Made by a program: the position numbers and the translations under genes
Part shown: piece by piece, positions 1 through 7,704 of the stretch
How positions within the stretch are numbered: position 1 is the first letter of the stretch
Layout of the letters: every line of letters begins with the position of its first letter
Notes under the pieces: generated by a model
Told to the model about the DNA's origin: nothing
Seen by the model: the letters and a program-made list of their open reading frames with translations, nothing else
Database searches by the model: none
Assembly (NCBI GenBank): GCA_020847615.1
Contig: JADLBR010000456.1
Coordinates: forward strand, 1 to 32,064
DNA length: 32,064 nt
Direction: 5' to 3'
Origin: Verrucomicrobiia bacterium
Lineage (GTDB): Bacteria > Verrucomicrobiota > Verrucomicrobiia > JADLBR01

Positions 1-80
1 CAGTTTGTGATTTCGAAAAATGGTGTTTGGGAGCGCGCGTCTCCATCCCAACCTGTTGCTATCGCGCGGTTTTCCCAGAG

Positions 81-121
81 CCCGGACACTTCACAGCCCG
101 CAAGGCTGTGAAATGTCCGGG
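81..121. repeat. Long near-perfect hairpin in leading intergenic region
   Basis: An 18-bp inverted repeat with a single mismatch (arms 81-98 and 104-121, loop CGCAA) lies 3' of the minus-strand hypB gene. There is no T-tract on either side, so it is not a canonical intrinsic terminator, although it may protect or end the hypAB transcript. The rest of 1-201 shows no supportable gene. A reading frame open from the left edge to a stop at 109-111 has no recognisable features and could at most be the tail of a gene starting outside the window. Confidence 0.6.
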
Positions 122-201
122 TTAGGCGGTGTCCGCATGACCTGCTGATGATGTGTCTGTTGTGACACACATCGAAGTACCCCCAACTTTGAAGTTTCAG
201 G

Positions 202-999
202 TCAGGCACCCAGGTAATCGAGCCAGGCGTCGAGGCCTTGGCCGGTGCGCGAGGAAAGGGCGAGGATCTGGGCGTCCGGGGCGACGCGGCGGATGTTCTC
301 CTCGGCGGCGGTCCGGTCGAAGCCCGTGGCCTCCGCGAGGTCCATCTTGGTGAGGAGCACGAGGCGCACGGTCTGGAAGAGGGAGGGGTATTTGAGGGGC
401 TTGTCTTCGCCCTCGGTCACGGAGAAGAGTGCGACGCGCTCGCTTTCGCCGAGGTCGAATGCGGCGGGGCAGACGAGGTTGCCGACATTCTCGATGAACA
501 GCAGGCGGGCGCCATCGGCGGCGCCGCCCTCGAGCGCGCGGGCGACCATGGAGGCGTCGAGGTGGCAGAGGCTGCCGGTGTTGATCTGGACGACCGGCGC
601 GCCGCGCCCGCGGAGGCGCTCGGCATCGTTGAGGGTCTGGAGGTCGCCGACGATGACGGCCGCGGGCGTGCGTGACGCGAGGCGGTCGAGGGTGGCGGCG
701 ACGAGCGCGGTCTTGCCGGCGCCCGGGGACGACATGAGATTGATGGCGCGGATGCCGCGTCCGAGGAAGAAGCCGCGGTTGCGCTCGGCGATGCGGTCGT
801 TTTCCCCGAGGATGGGCTGGGCGATGGTCACGGACCGGTGGGGGGCGTGGTCATGGGCGTGCGCGTGGTCGTGGGGATGGTCGTGCGCGTGGGGGTGTTC
901 GTGATCGTGCGGGTGCTCGTGGTCGGCGAGTTTTCCCTCGCGGTCGAAGGCGTGGAGGGAAAAGCCCTCCGGGCGGTTGCATCCGCAATCGAGGCACAT
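202..999 (-). CDS. hypB: Hydrogenase/urease nickel incorporation GTPase HypB
   Basis: SIMIBI-class GTPase that delivers nickel to NiFe-hydrogenase large subunits, working with HypA. The 265-residue protein begins with the high-affinity nickel site MCLDCGCN (Cys2, Cys5, Cys7). A histidine-rich stretch follows at residues 27-54, with 14 His mostly in alternating positions, as in nickel-storing HypBs. The P-loop SPGAGKT is at 91-97. The segment FIENVGNLVCP carries the metal-site cysteine, and TKMD is the guanine-specificity motif. The ATG at 997-999 is chosen because it opens the Cys motif and lies one base after the hypA stop (TAAGATG), implying translational coupling. Longer in-frame extension upstream would only be antisense or shadow sequence inside hypA. 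No hydrogenase structural genes or hypCDEF lie in the window. Confidence 0.95.
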   Translation of the reverse strand: MCLDCGCNRPEGFSLHAFDREGKLADHEHPHDHEHPHAHDHPHDHAHAHDHAPHRSVTIAQPILGENDRIAERNRGFFLGRGIRAINLMSSPGAGKTALVAATLDRLASRTPAAVIVGDLQTLNDAERLRGRGAPVVQINTGSLCHLDASMVARALEGGAADGARLLFIENVGNLVCPAAFDLGESERVALFSVTEGEDKPLKYPSLFQTVRLVLLTKMDLAEATGFDRTAAEENIRRVAPDAQILALSSRTGQGLDAWLDYLGA

Positions 1000-1000
1000 C

Positions 1001-1342
1001 TTACGAGATCTCCATGTCAGCGAGCTCCAGTTCGCGCCCGCCGCCGGCGAGGGTGAGTGGTCCCCCGCACTCCGGGCAGTCGAATTCGACGCTCTCGAGG
1101 GGCAGGTCCTTGCCGCAGCCGGCGCAGTGAAAGATAGCCGGGACGCGCTCGATTTCCAGCGTGGCCTCGGCGGCGGGCGTGCCCGACTTGAGGGTCTCGA
1201 AGGCAAACTCGAGGGCCTCGGGGACGACGCCCGAGAGGGCACCGACGCGCATGCGGATGCGGTGGATGCGGGTCGCGCCGTTCCTCTGGGCCAGGGCCTG
1301 GACCTGTTCCATGGCGGCGGTCATGAGGGAGAGTTCATGCAT
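1001..1342 (-). CDS. hypA: Hydrogenase nickel incorporation protein HypA
   Basis: Small nickel metallochaperone that partners HypB in NiFe-hydrogenase (sometimes urease) maturation. The 113-residue product is the normal family length. It starts MHELSL, where His2 is the conserved nickel ligand. It carries two zinc-binding Cys pairs, CAGC near residue 73 and CPEC near residue 89. It is the first gene of a two-gene minus-strand operon with hypB, separated by one base. A plausible promoter lies just upstream at 1357-1385. Confidence 0.95.
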   Translation of the reverse strand: MHELSLMTAAMEQVQALAQRNGATRIHRIRMRVGALSGVVPEALEFAFETLKSGTPAAEATLEIERVPAIFHCAGCGKDLPLESVEFDCPECGGPLTLAGGGRELELADMEIS

Positions 1343-1356
1343 GCGGTGGCGAGCAG

Positions 1357-1385
1357 AGATTCTGGCGATTCGGGCGCGACGTCAA
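1357..1385 (-). promoter_or_regulatory. Candidate promoter of hypAB
   Basis: On the minus strand, TTGACG (1380-1385) and GAATCT (1357-1362) are separated by 17 bp, close to the sigma-70 consensus. The -10 ends 14 bases before the hypA ATG, so the predicted 5' leader is only about 7 nt. This was read by eye and is untested. Confidence 0.4.
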
Positions 1386-1443
1386 TAGGGGGCTGAATGC
1401 TCAAGATCGCACGTCCCGTGCGAGGCCCACTGGGGCAGAAGAA

Positions 1444-1520
1444 GCAGCCGATCGCCTCAGGCGATTGGCGCCCAAACGCTTACGCGTTCGGCCACGGGGG
1501 GCGATGCGGCAATTTTCGGG
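1444..1520 (+). repeat. Structured intergenic repeat, copy 1
   Basis: Member of the seven-copy repeat family in this window. It contains hairpin ATCGCC-tca-GGCGAT (1451-1465) and hairpin AACGC-ttac-GCGTT (1475-1488). The closing stem GCAGCCG (1444-1450) with CGGCCAC (1489-1495) is imperfect here. The conserved tail, read on the minus strand as TGACCCGAAAATTGCCGC, begins with the TGA stop codon of the PEP-CTERM gene, so gene end and repeat edge coincide. Function unknown; it could be a mobile palindromic repeat or an RNA 3'-end element. Confidence 0.75.
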
Positions 1521-3443
1521 TCAGCGGCGGCGCCGGATGGCCGAGAGGCGGGCGATGACGGCGATGCCGAGGACGAGAAGCGCGAGTGTCGATGGCTCGG
1601 GGATGACCAGGGCGATTTGGTTGCCGCCCAGATAATTGTAATCGATGGCGTAGCCGTCCGGGAGGTTGAGGGCGTTGAGGAAGGGGTTCCCGGACAGCGC
1701 GTCGTACTCGGCGAAGATGTAGAAGTCGTTGGTGAGGGTGCCGCTGTAGATGAACTGGACGGTGCCGTTGGTGATGTCGAAGAAGCCGTTGACGTTGAGG
1801 AGGTCGCTTTGGCCAACGGTGCCGTTGGCGAGCTCGATCTGGAGGGTGCCATCGAGATCGAAGCTGTTGCTGGTGGTGAGGGTGCCGATGGAGTTGCCGG
1901 GGCCGACGAAGCCGCCGGAGAGCACCTGGACCACGGCGTCGATGATGCCGGTGCCGCCGAGGGTGCCGCCGTTCTCGATGGAATAGGCCCCGCCGCCGAA
2001 GTGGGTGCCGTTTGCGCGGAGGGTGCCGTTGGTGACCGTGGTCGTGCCCGCGTAGGTGTTGGCCCCGGCGAGGTCGAGGATGCCGGGCCCGCGTGAGACG
2101 AGCGCGAGGTTGTTGTCGTTGGCGCTGGGGCCGCCGAGGAATCCGGTGAAGCGGTTGGTGATGCCCGCGCCGATGTTGAGCGTCAGCGTGGAGAGCGTGG
2201 TGTGGCTTCCGGTGACGTGGTTGGAGGCGCCGCTACCGATGGCGACGAGGCCGGCGAGTTCCTGATTGTAGCCATTCATGACGAGGCGTCCGTTGCCGCT
2301 CGCGATGCCCACGTTATTGGTGATGCCTCCGAGGATGACCGTGGACGTCGCGGGCAGACGGTCGTTGCCATTCGTCAGGCGGACGACGCCGAAGAAGGGG
2401 CCGGCGCCGTCGGGGGCGCGGTTCGCGGTGATGTGCGTATAGCCGCCGTAGGTGCTGGCGCCGCCGACGACGAACTCGGTGGTGCGGCTGTTGAGCCCGG
2501 TCCCGTTGGCGCCCGTCCCGACGCCGTGGAGGTAATGGACGCCGCGGGCGTTGCCGTCGTCGGATATGACGCTGTTGATGTACGAGTCCTGTCGCCGTCC
2601 TGGGCTGATGGGGCTGAACCATTGCTCGACGGCGATGACGCCGTTGGTGTTCAGGAGGATCGGTCCGGCGACGGTGACGTTGCTCGAGGCGTAGGTCTTG
2701 ATGGAACCCTGGTTGTTGAACCCGTTGACGGTGACCGGTTCCGAGATCGTCTGACTGGTCATGTCGCGGAAGCGGAGCTGGCCCCCGCCGTTGATTGTGG
2801 TGCCGACGTTGGTGGTGCCGAGCGAGTTGGCGTTGCCGCCGCGGACGTCCAAGAGGCCGCCGTTGATCACGAAAGCCCCCGTGTAGTTCGTGTTATTCCC
2901 CGGGAGTTCGAGAGAGCCCGCGGAGACCGTGACGGTAGAACTGCCGGTCAAGGTCGAGAAGAGCCGGGCCACGCCGGCCCCGACTTTGGTCAAGCCCGCG
3001 GCCGTGACGTTGACGGGCACTTGGACATCGAGGCCCGCGCCGCCGCCCGTGGTGGTCCGCGAGTCGATGAAAGGATTCGTGCCGTCGAAGGTGATCGCCT
3101 CGGATCCGGTGCGCCGGATGGCCAAGACGGCGTCGTTGGTGCCCGTGGGGGTGGGACCCGTGTCATCGAATATGATCCCGTTTATCGTCAGGCTCACGGT
3201 CTGGGTGACGCCAAACGTGGTGTTGACGGGATAGTCGTTGGTGAAATTGGCGACCTCGGTGCTGGAGTCGGGGAGTTCTGGGCTCAGGCTCCAGGCGGTG
3301 TCGTTGCTCCAGTAACCGCCGCTGGGGAGGAGCCAGTTGTTCGTGGTCGTCTGGGCCGGCGATGTGGATGCTAGGACGACTAGCACCGCGAGCGGCACGA
3401 GGCGACCGCATGTTGTGGCGAGAACGGTCTTGGGCGAATACAT
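1521..3443 (-). CDS. PEP-CTERM protein with autotransporter-type beta repeats
   Basis: Exported surface or extracellular protein of 640 residues. The N-terminus has a signal peptide with hydrophobic core LAVLVVLAS and a likely cleavage after SPAQ. The body is Gly/Thr/Asn-rich and has passenger-type beta-strand repeats, for example NTYAGTTTVTNGTLRANG, as in autotransporter-associated repeat families. The C-terminus is a classic PEP-CTERM sorting signal: VIPEPSTLALLVLGIAVI, then an Arg-rich tail RRRR. Such signals are processed by exosortase, which is not in the window. The ATG at 3441-3443 is chosen over an upstream in-frame start because it begins the signal peptide and is preceded by a strong GGAGG. 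The substrate or binding role is not evident. Confidence 0.88.
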   Translation of the reverse strand: MYSPKTVLATTCGRLVPLAVLVVLASTSPAQTTTNNWLLPSGGYWSNDTAWSLSPELPDSSTEVANFTNDYPVNTTFGVTQTVSLTINGIIFDDTGPTPTGTNDAVLAIRRTGSEAITFDGTNPFIDSRTTTGGGAGLDVQVPVNVTAAGLTKVGAGVARLFSTLTGSSTVTVSAGSLELPGNNTNYTGAFVINGGLLDVRGGNANSLGTTNVGTTINGGGQLRFRDMTSQTISEPVTVNGFNNQGSIKTYASSNVTVAGPILLNTNGVIAVEQWFSPISPGRRQDSYINSVISDDGNARGVHYLHGVGTGANGTGLNSRTTEFVVGGASTYGGYTHITANRAPDGAGPFFGVVRLTNGNDRLPATSTVILGGITNNVGIASGNGRLVMNGYNQELAGLVAIGSGASNHVTGSHTTLSTLTLNIGAGITNRFTGFLGGPSANDNNLALVSRGPGILDLAGANTYAGTTTVTNGTLRANGTHFGGGAYSIENGGTLGGTGIIDAVVQVLSGGFVGPGNSIGTLTTSNSFDLDGTLQIELANGTVGQSDLLNVNGFFDITNGTVQFIYSGTLTNDFYIFAEYDALSGNPFLNALNLPDGYAIDYNYLGGNQIALVIPEPSTLALLVLGIAVIARLSAIRRRR

Positions 3444-3548
3444 ATCGGTCCTCCGGACGAATCCGAATCGAGATCTGGCGCGCACAAAATGTTGTGAGGG
3501 GGGTGGCCGGGGGTCAACTGCGAATCGAGGGTCTCTGTCTGGGCGCCC

Positions 3549-3628
3549 GTGGCCGATCGCCTCGGGCGATTGGCGGCCAAACGCTCACGCGTTCGGCTAC
3601 GGGAGGCGATGGGCAATTCTCGGGTCAG
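3549..3628 (+). repeat. Structured intergenic repeat, copy 2
   Basis: Near-ideal copy of the repeat core. The closing stem is GTGGCCG (3549-3555) with CGGCTAC (3594-3600), with one G-T wobble. Hairpin one is ATCGCC-tcg-GGCGAT (3556-3570) and hairpin two is AACGC-tcac-GCGTT (3580-3593). The conserved tail ends directly at the stop codon (TAG, 3629-3631) of the minus-strand NIPSNAP gene. Confidence 0.8.
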
Positions 3629-4456
3629 CTAAATCTGGGAGTAGGGGGCGGGGCGGAGGAAGGTGTTGGAGATATTGGAGACGATCTCGGGGTCGGTGTA
3701 GCCCGGGGTGGAGCTCATTTTTTTCCATTCGGGGTCGGCGACGAAGGTGGCCCAGTGGGCGTCGCGGGCGGCCATGTTCTCGAAGGTGAGCATGTAGGTG
3801 AGGTTGGGGAGGCGCGGGCCGACGAGGGTTTCGCCGAAGAAGACGGGGGTGAGGCCGGTGCGGCGGAAGAGGGCGATCTCGCCGATGTTGAACATCTCGA
3901 TCTTCTTGATGTTGGCGCGGCGGGAGTGGCTCTCGTAGGTGCGCAGCTCGAAGATCCTGGGTTTGTTGCCCGCGGCGGCGGCGGGGACCTCGAGTTTTGG
4001 GATGCCCTCGAAGGCGACCATGAAGGAGCTTTCGGCGCGGATGAAGGCGGGGCTATCCGGGGATGCGCCGAGGAAGTCGTTGCCGGCGGACTGGAAGTCG
4101 GGGTCGGCGAGGATGCGGTGGTGTGCGGCGAGGATGCCTTCGGGGGACTTGAGGGGGAGCAGGACGTAGGCGGTGGGGTTGTCCGGGCCGAACATGACAT
4201 TGAAGACGCCGACGGGACCGATGCCCGCGCGGTTGAGGGCGGGGATGGCGGCCTGCTGCATGAACGTGTCGAAGAGTTTCTGTTTTGGGCCGCGGCGGAG
4301 GTGGTAGAGCGTGAGCTCGTAATACTCGCGGGCGGGGGGCGGGGTCGTTTCGGCGGACTCGTCGGCGGCGCGGAGGAGGCCGTGGGCGGTGGCGGAGGCG
4401 GCCGTGGCGAGGGACGCGGCGAGGAAGTTGCGGCGGCTGAGCGATTCCGGGTTCAT
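3629..4456 (-). CDS. Tat-exported NIPSNAP family protein
   Basis: The 275-residue protein starts with a twin-arginine signal (SRRNFLAAS, then a hydrophobic Ala-rich segment and a cleavage region near GLLRAADE), so export in folded form to the periplasm is likely. The mature part has two ferredoxin-like NIPSNAP repeats. The first begins near YYELTLYHLRRG. The second begins near RIFELRTYESHS and contains the conserved FNIGEIALFRRTGL segment. Proteins of this type are common in PVC and Bacteroidota genomes and have no settled biochemical role. It lies 30 bases downstream of the HEAT-repeat lipoprotein on the same strand, probably co-transcribed. No clear ribosome-binding site is seen. A repeat copy abuts its stop codon. 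Confidence 0.88.
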   Translation of the reverse strand: MNPESLSRRNFLAASLATAASATAHGLLRAADESAETTPPPAREYYELTLYHLRRGPKQKLFDTFMQQAAIPALNRAGIGPVGVFNVMFGPDNPTAYVLLPLKSPEGILAAHHRILADPDFQSAGNDFLGASPDSPAFIRAESSFMVAFEGIPKLEVPAAAAGNKPRIFELRTYESHSRRANIKKIEMFNIGEIALFRRTGLTPVFFGETLVGPRLPNLTYMLTFENMAARDAHWATFVADPEWKKMSSTPGYTDPEIVSNISNTFLRPAPYSQI

Positions 4457-4486
4457 GGGGGATGGGTGGGGTCTGCGGCCGGGGGC

Positions 4487-5551
4487 CTACTTCTTCTGTT
4501 TGGCGGCCCACTGTTCGATGGCGTTGGCGACCTTGCGGGCGTGGTCGCGGAGCGAGGCGGCGGCGTTGGGGTCGGCCTCGATCTGGCGGAGGAGGCGGAC
4601 GGCGTTGGTGTCGGGGACGAAGCGCATGGAGTCCACGGCGGCGAAGCGGACGGTGGGGTTGGGGTCGTTGAGCATGGCCTGGAGGGCGGCGGCGTCCTCG
4701 CGATTCTGCATGCGCACGAGGGCCTCGATGCAGCGGCGGCGCTGCTCGGGATCCTGGGCGGTTTTCATGGAGGCGTAGATGATGGGGATGCCGTCGCGCG
4801 CGCCGAGGCGGGCGAGCGCGATGGCGGCGGTCAGCCGGGTCTCGGCGCTGGGATCCTGGAGGCGCGCGGCAAACAGGGGTCTGGAGGCCTCCTTCGCGAG
4901 ATCGACCAGGGCGGAGGCGGCGGTGGAGCGGACGTAGCCATCGGGGTCGGCGAGCAACCCGAAGAGGGGTTCGATTGCGGCGGGATCGCCGATGAGCCCG
5001 AGGGCGGCGGCGGCATCGCCGCGGACCTCCCAGGCCTCGTCGGTGAGGCGCTTGATGAGGTGGGGGACGGCCTCCGGGCCGCGGAGTCGACCGAGGGCCA
5101 CGACGGCGGCGCGGCGGACTTCGGCGTCGCCATCGGCGGCGGCCTGGCAGAGGGGTTTGGTGGCGGAGGCGTCGCGGAGATCCGCGAGGGTCTTGGCGGC
5201 GGCCGCGCGGATGACGGGGTTGCCGTCCGAGAGCGCGCTGACGAGGATGGGGTCATCCTTCGCGAACTTCTTCTTGAAGAGGAGGTACGCCTGCTCGGCG
5301 GCCTGCGCGTTGTCGGCCATCAGGAAGATCCGGAGGCGCTCCCTGTGGAGATCCTGGGCCTCGGGGTTGGCCTGGATGGCATCGTTGAGGATCTCGACGG
5401 CCTTCTTGTACTCCTCGTGTTTCGCGAGCGTGCGGGCCTCCTCGAGCGCGTCCTTGTAAGGGGGCTTGGCGCAGCCCCAGAGCGCGACGGCCATCGCGGC
5501 TGCGGCCAGTGCCGGCAGGGCGGCGGCACGGGGATGCGTTAACCGGGTCAT
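4487..5551 (-). CDS. HEAT-repeat lipoprotein
   Basis: The 354-residue predicted lipoprotein has a hydrophobic Ala-rich signal and a lipobox-like LWGC placing the lipidated Cys at residue 27. Residues about 35-95 form a TPR-like helical segment (EEYKKAVEILNDAIQANPEA). The rest consists of successive HEAT/PBS-lyase-type repeats, recognisable by recurring patterns such as EVRRAAVVALGRLRGPEAVP and WEVRGDAAAALGLIGDPAA. These folds are protein-interaction scaffolds, and no catalytic motif is seen. The ATG at 5549-5551 is chosen because it gives the lipoprotein signal; a longer in-frame extension would run into the divergent transketolase gene. There is no clear Shine-Dalgarno, but a -35/-10 pair ends six bases before the ATG. 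The gene probably forms an operon with the NIPSNAP gene. Confidence 0.85.
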   Translation of the reverse strand: MTRLTHPRAAALPALAAAAMAVALWGCAKPPYKDALEEARTLAKHEEYKKAVEILNDAIQANPEAQDLHRERLRIFLMADNAQAAEQAYLLFKKKFAKDDPILVSALSDGNPVIRAAAAKTLADLRDASATKPLCQAAADGDAEVRRAAVVALGRLRGPEAVPHLIKRLTDEAWEVRGDAAAALGLIGDPAAIEPLFGLLADPDGYVRSTAASALVDLAKEASRPLFAARLQDPSAETRLTAAIALARLGARDGIPIIYASMKTAQDPEQRRRCIEALVRMQNREDAAALQAMLNDPNPTVRFAAVDSMRFVPDTNAVRLLRQIEADPNAAASLRDHARKVANAIEQWAAKQKK

Positions 5552-5587
5552 GGTCCCAATATGTTGACCGTCGGCGGCGGTTGGCAA
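5552..5587 (-). promoter_or_regulatory. Candidate leaderless promoter of HEAT lipoprotein
   Basis: On the minus strand, TTGCCA (5582-5587), an 18-bp spacer and CATATT (5558-5563) are followed by only six bases before the ATG. This places the predicted transcription start at about the first base of the start codon. It sits back to back with the transketolase promoter. Confidence 0.45.
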
Positions 5588-5639
5588 GGGCAAAGGGGGA
5601 TCCGGGGCGCGGGCATTTTGGGGATGGGTTTGAGCGGGT

Positions 5640-5675
5640 TTGACTTGGGGTGCGGTTACCGCTATCGCGGGTCGC
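5640..5675 (+). promoter_or_regulatory. Candidate leaderless promoter of tkt
   Basis: TTGACT (5640-5645), a 17-bp spacer and TATCGC (5663-5668) are followed by seven bases before the ATG at 5676. The -35 matches five of six consensus bases at ideal spacing. The predicted start site coincides with the ATG, and no Shine-Dalgarno is present. Confidence 0.45.
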
Positions 5676-7670
5676 ATGGATAGAGTCTCAGGGCTGGCGG
5701 TCAACACGATCCGGACGTTGACCATCGATGCGGTGGAAAAGGCGCGCAGCGGGCATCCCGGTCTGCCGATGGGGTGCGCGGATTTCGCGTTCGTGCTGTG
5801 GACGAAGTTCCTGAAACTCAATCCGGCCGATCCGCGCTGGCCGGACCGGGACCGGTTCGTGCTGTCGGCGGGGCACGGCTCGATGCTGCTGTACTCGCTC
5901 TTTCATCTGGCGGGGTACAAGCAGATGGGTCTCGATCAACTGCGGGGCTTCCGGCAGTGGGGGAGCGCGACGCCGGGGCACCCGGAGTTTGGGATGACCG
6001 ACGGGGTCGAGTGCACGACGGGGCCGCTGGGGCAGGGGACGGGCAACTCGGTGGGCATGGCCATCGCGCAGAAATTCAAGGCGGCGAGGTTCAACGAGGA
6101 GGGATTTCCGGTGTGCGATCACCGGGTGTACGCCATCGTGTCGGACGGGGACTTGCAGGAGGGCGTGTCGCACGAGGCCGCGGCGCTGGCGGGGCACCTG
6201 GGGCTGGACAACCTGACGTGGTTTTTCGATGACAATAGCGTGTCGATCGAGGGCATGATCGACCTGGCGTGCAGCGATGACGTGGCAGGCAGGTTCGCGG
6301 CCTACGGGTGGCACGTGATCCGGATCGACGGCCACGACCACGGGCAGATCGAGGCGGCGCTGCGCGAGGCGATCGGGCACAGGGGCGCCCCGACGCTGAT
6401 TATCGGGCGCACCGTGATCGGCAAGGGTTCCCCGGCGCGCCAGGGGCAACCCAAGGCGCATTCTGATCCCTTTGGCCCGGAGGAGGTGGCGGCGACGAAG
6501 CGGAACCTGGGTTGGCCGGAGGACAAAGCGTTCCATGTGCCGGACGAGGTGGAGGCGCTTTTCGCCGGGCTGAGGCCGCGGTGGGCCGCGCGGCAGGCGG
6601 AGTGGGCGAAGATGTTCGAGGCGTACGCCGCGAAGCACCCCGCGAAGGCGGCGGTGTGGCGCGACGCGCTGGAGAAGCGCCTGCCGGACGATCTCGGGTC
6701 GAAGGTGCCGGTGTTTGCCCCCGGCAAGGCGATGGCGACCCGGTCGGCGAGCGGCGAGGTGCTCAAGGTGCTGATGGCCGAGGTGCCGTGGCTGATCGGG
6801 GGTTCGGCGGATCTGGCGCCCTCGACCAAGACCTTCGTGAAAGAGCGTGGCTCGTTCCAGAAGGGCAGCCCCGGGGGGCAGAATCTGCACTTCGGCATCC
6901 GGGAGCACGGGATGGGTGCGATCATGGCGGGCCTCGCCTATCACGGTGGGCTGGTGCCCTTCGGGTCCACGTTCTTCGTGTTCACGGACTACATGCGGCC
7001 CCCGATGAGGCTGGCGGCGCTGTCGCACATCCAGGCCATTTTCGTGATGACGCACGATTCGATTTTCGTGGGCGAGGACGGGCCGACGCACCAGCCGGTG
7101 GAGACGCTGGCGGCGGTCCGCGCGATACCCAACCTCTCGGTGATACGGCCCGCCGACGCGAACGAGGTCGCGCAGGCGTGGCTCGTGGCGCTGGGGAACC
7201 GCGCGCGTCCCACGGTGCTCGTGCTCTCGCGGCAGGACCTGCCGGTGATCGACAGGTCGGGGTGCGGGCCGGCGGCGGGCGTGTCCCGCGGCGCCTACGT
7301 GCTCTGGGAGTCGACCGCGGGGGTGGTTCCGGAGGTCATTCTGATCGGGACCGGGTCGGAGGTGCACCTGTGCCTCGAGGCGGGGCGTCGGTTGGGTGCC
7401 GAAGGCCGGCGGGTGCGGGTGGTCTCGATGCCGTCGTGGGACCTTTTCGAGGCGCAGCCCGAGTCGTACCGCAACGAGGTGTTGCCCCCGGCGGTGCGCC
7501 GGCGCGTCGTGGTGGAGGCGGGCGTGCGGATGGGATGGGAGCGGTACCTCGGGCCCGAGGGGCGCGCCATCACGGTGGACCGGTTCGGGGCGAGTGCCCC
7601 GAGCCAGGTGCTGGCGAAGGAATATGGTCTGACCGTGGAGCGCGTCGTGGAGGTGGCCACGGCGCCCTGA
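5676..7670 (+). CDS. tkt: Transketolase
   Basis: Thiamine diphosphate enzyme that transfers two-carbon ketol units in the pentose phosphate pathway. At 664 residues it is standard bacterial length. Visible motifs are the N-terminal GHPGLPMG with its active-site His, GHGSMLLYS, and the TPP/Mg motif SDGDLQEG near residue 156 followed by DDNSVSIEG. FGIREHGMGAIMAG near residue 405 contains the catalytic Glu. The C-terminal domain carries GTGSEVHL. The ATG at 5676 starts the conserved N-terminus; an upstream in-frame start at 5640 would overlap the putative promoter. It is followed after 34 bases by pstS on the same strand, so read-through into the phosphate operon is possible. Confidence 0.96.
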   Translation: MDRVSGLAVNTIRTLTIDAVEKARSGHPGLPMGCADFAFVLWTKFLKLNPADPRWPDRDRFVLSAGHGSMLLYSLFHLAGYKQMGLDQLRGFRQWGSATPGHPEFGMTDGVECTTGPLGQGTGNSVGMAIAQKFKAARFNEEGFPVCDHRVYAIVSDGDLQEGVSHEAAALAGHLGLDNLTWFFDDNSVSIEGMIDLACSDDVAGRFAAYGWHVIRIDGHDHGQIEAALREAIGHRGAPTLIIGRTVIGKGSPARQGQPKAHSDPFGPEEVAATKRNLGWPEDKAFHVPDEVEALFAGLRPRWAARQAEWAKMFEAYAAKHPAKAAVWRDALEKRLPDDLGSKVPVFAPGKAMATRSASGEVLKVLMAEVPWLIGGSADLAPSTKTFVKERGSFQKGSPGGQNLHFGIREHGMGAIMAGLAYHGGLVPFGSTFFVFTDYMRPPMRLAALSHIQAIFVMTHDSIFVGEDGPTHQPVETLAAVRAIPNLSVIRPADANEVAQAWLVALGNRARPTVLVLSRQDLPVIDRSGCGPAAGVSRGAYVLWESTAGVVPEVILIGTGSEVHLCLEAGRRLGAEGRRVRVVSMPSWDLFEAQPESYRNEVLPPAVRRRVVVEAGVRMGWERYLGPEGRAITVDRFGASAPSQVLAKEYGLTVERVVEVATAP

Positions 7671-7673
7671 CTG

Positions 7674-7692
7674 CCCCGGCGGTTTGCCGGGG
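7674..7692 (+). other. Hairpin between tkt and pstS
   Basis: A perfect 7-bp stem, CCCCGGC (7674-7680) and GCCGGGG (7686-7692) with loop GGTTT, lies just after the tkt stop. Without a U-run it is unlikely to be a full terminator. It may act as an attenuator or mRNA-processing/stabilising element at the tkt-pst junction. No pho-box-like direct repeats are evident here. Confidence 0.4.
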
Positions 7693-7704
7693 ACGCCGAA
7701 TGCC

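Noticed and set aside
153-353. Short plus-strand ORF near the left edge
   Set aside because: Mostly overlaps the hypB 3' end, is Arg/Gly-rich, and lacks a ribosome-binding site or domain.
2202-5542. Long plus-strand frames across the PEP-CTERM, NIPSNAP and HEAT genes
   Set aside because: Low-complexity Gly/Val/Asp/Glu-rich translations opposite genes with clear signal peptides, domains and PEP-CTERM; these are GC-driven shadows.
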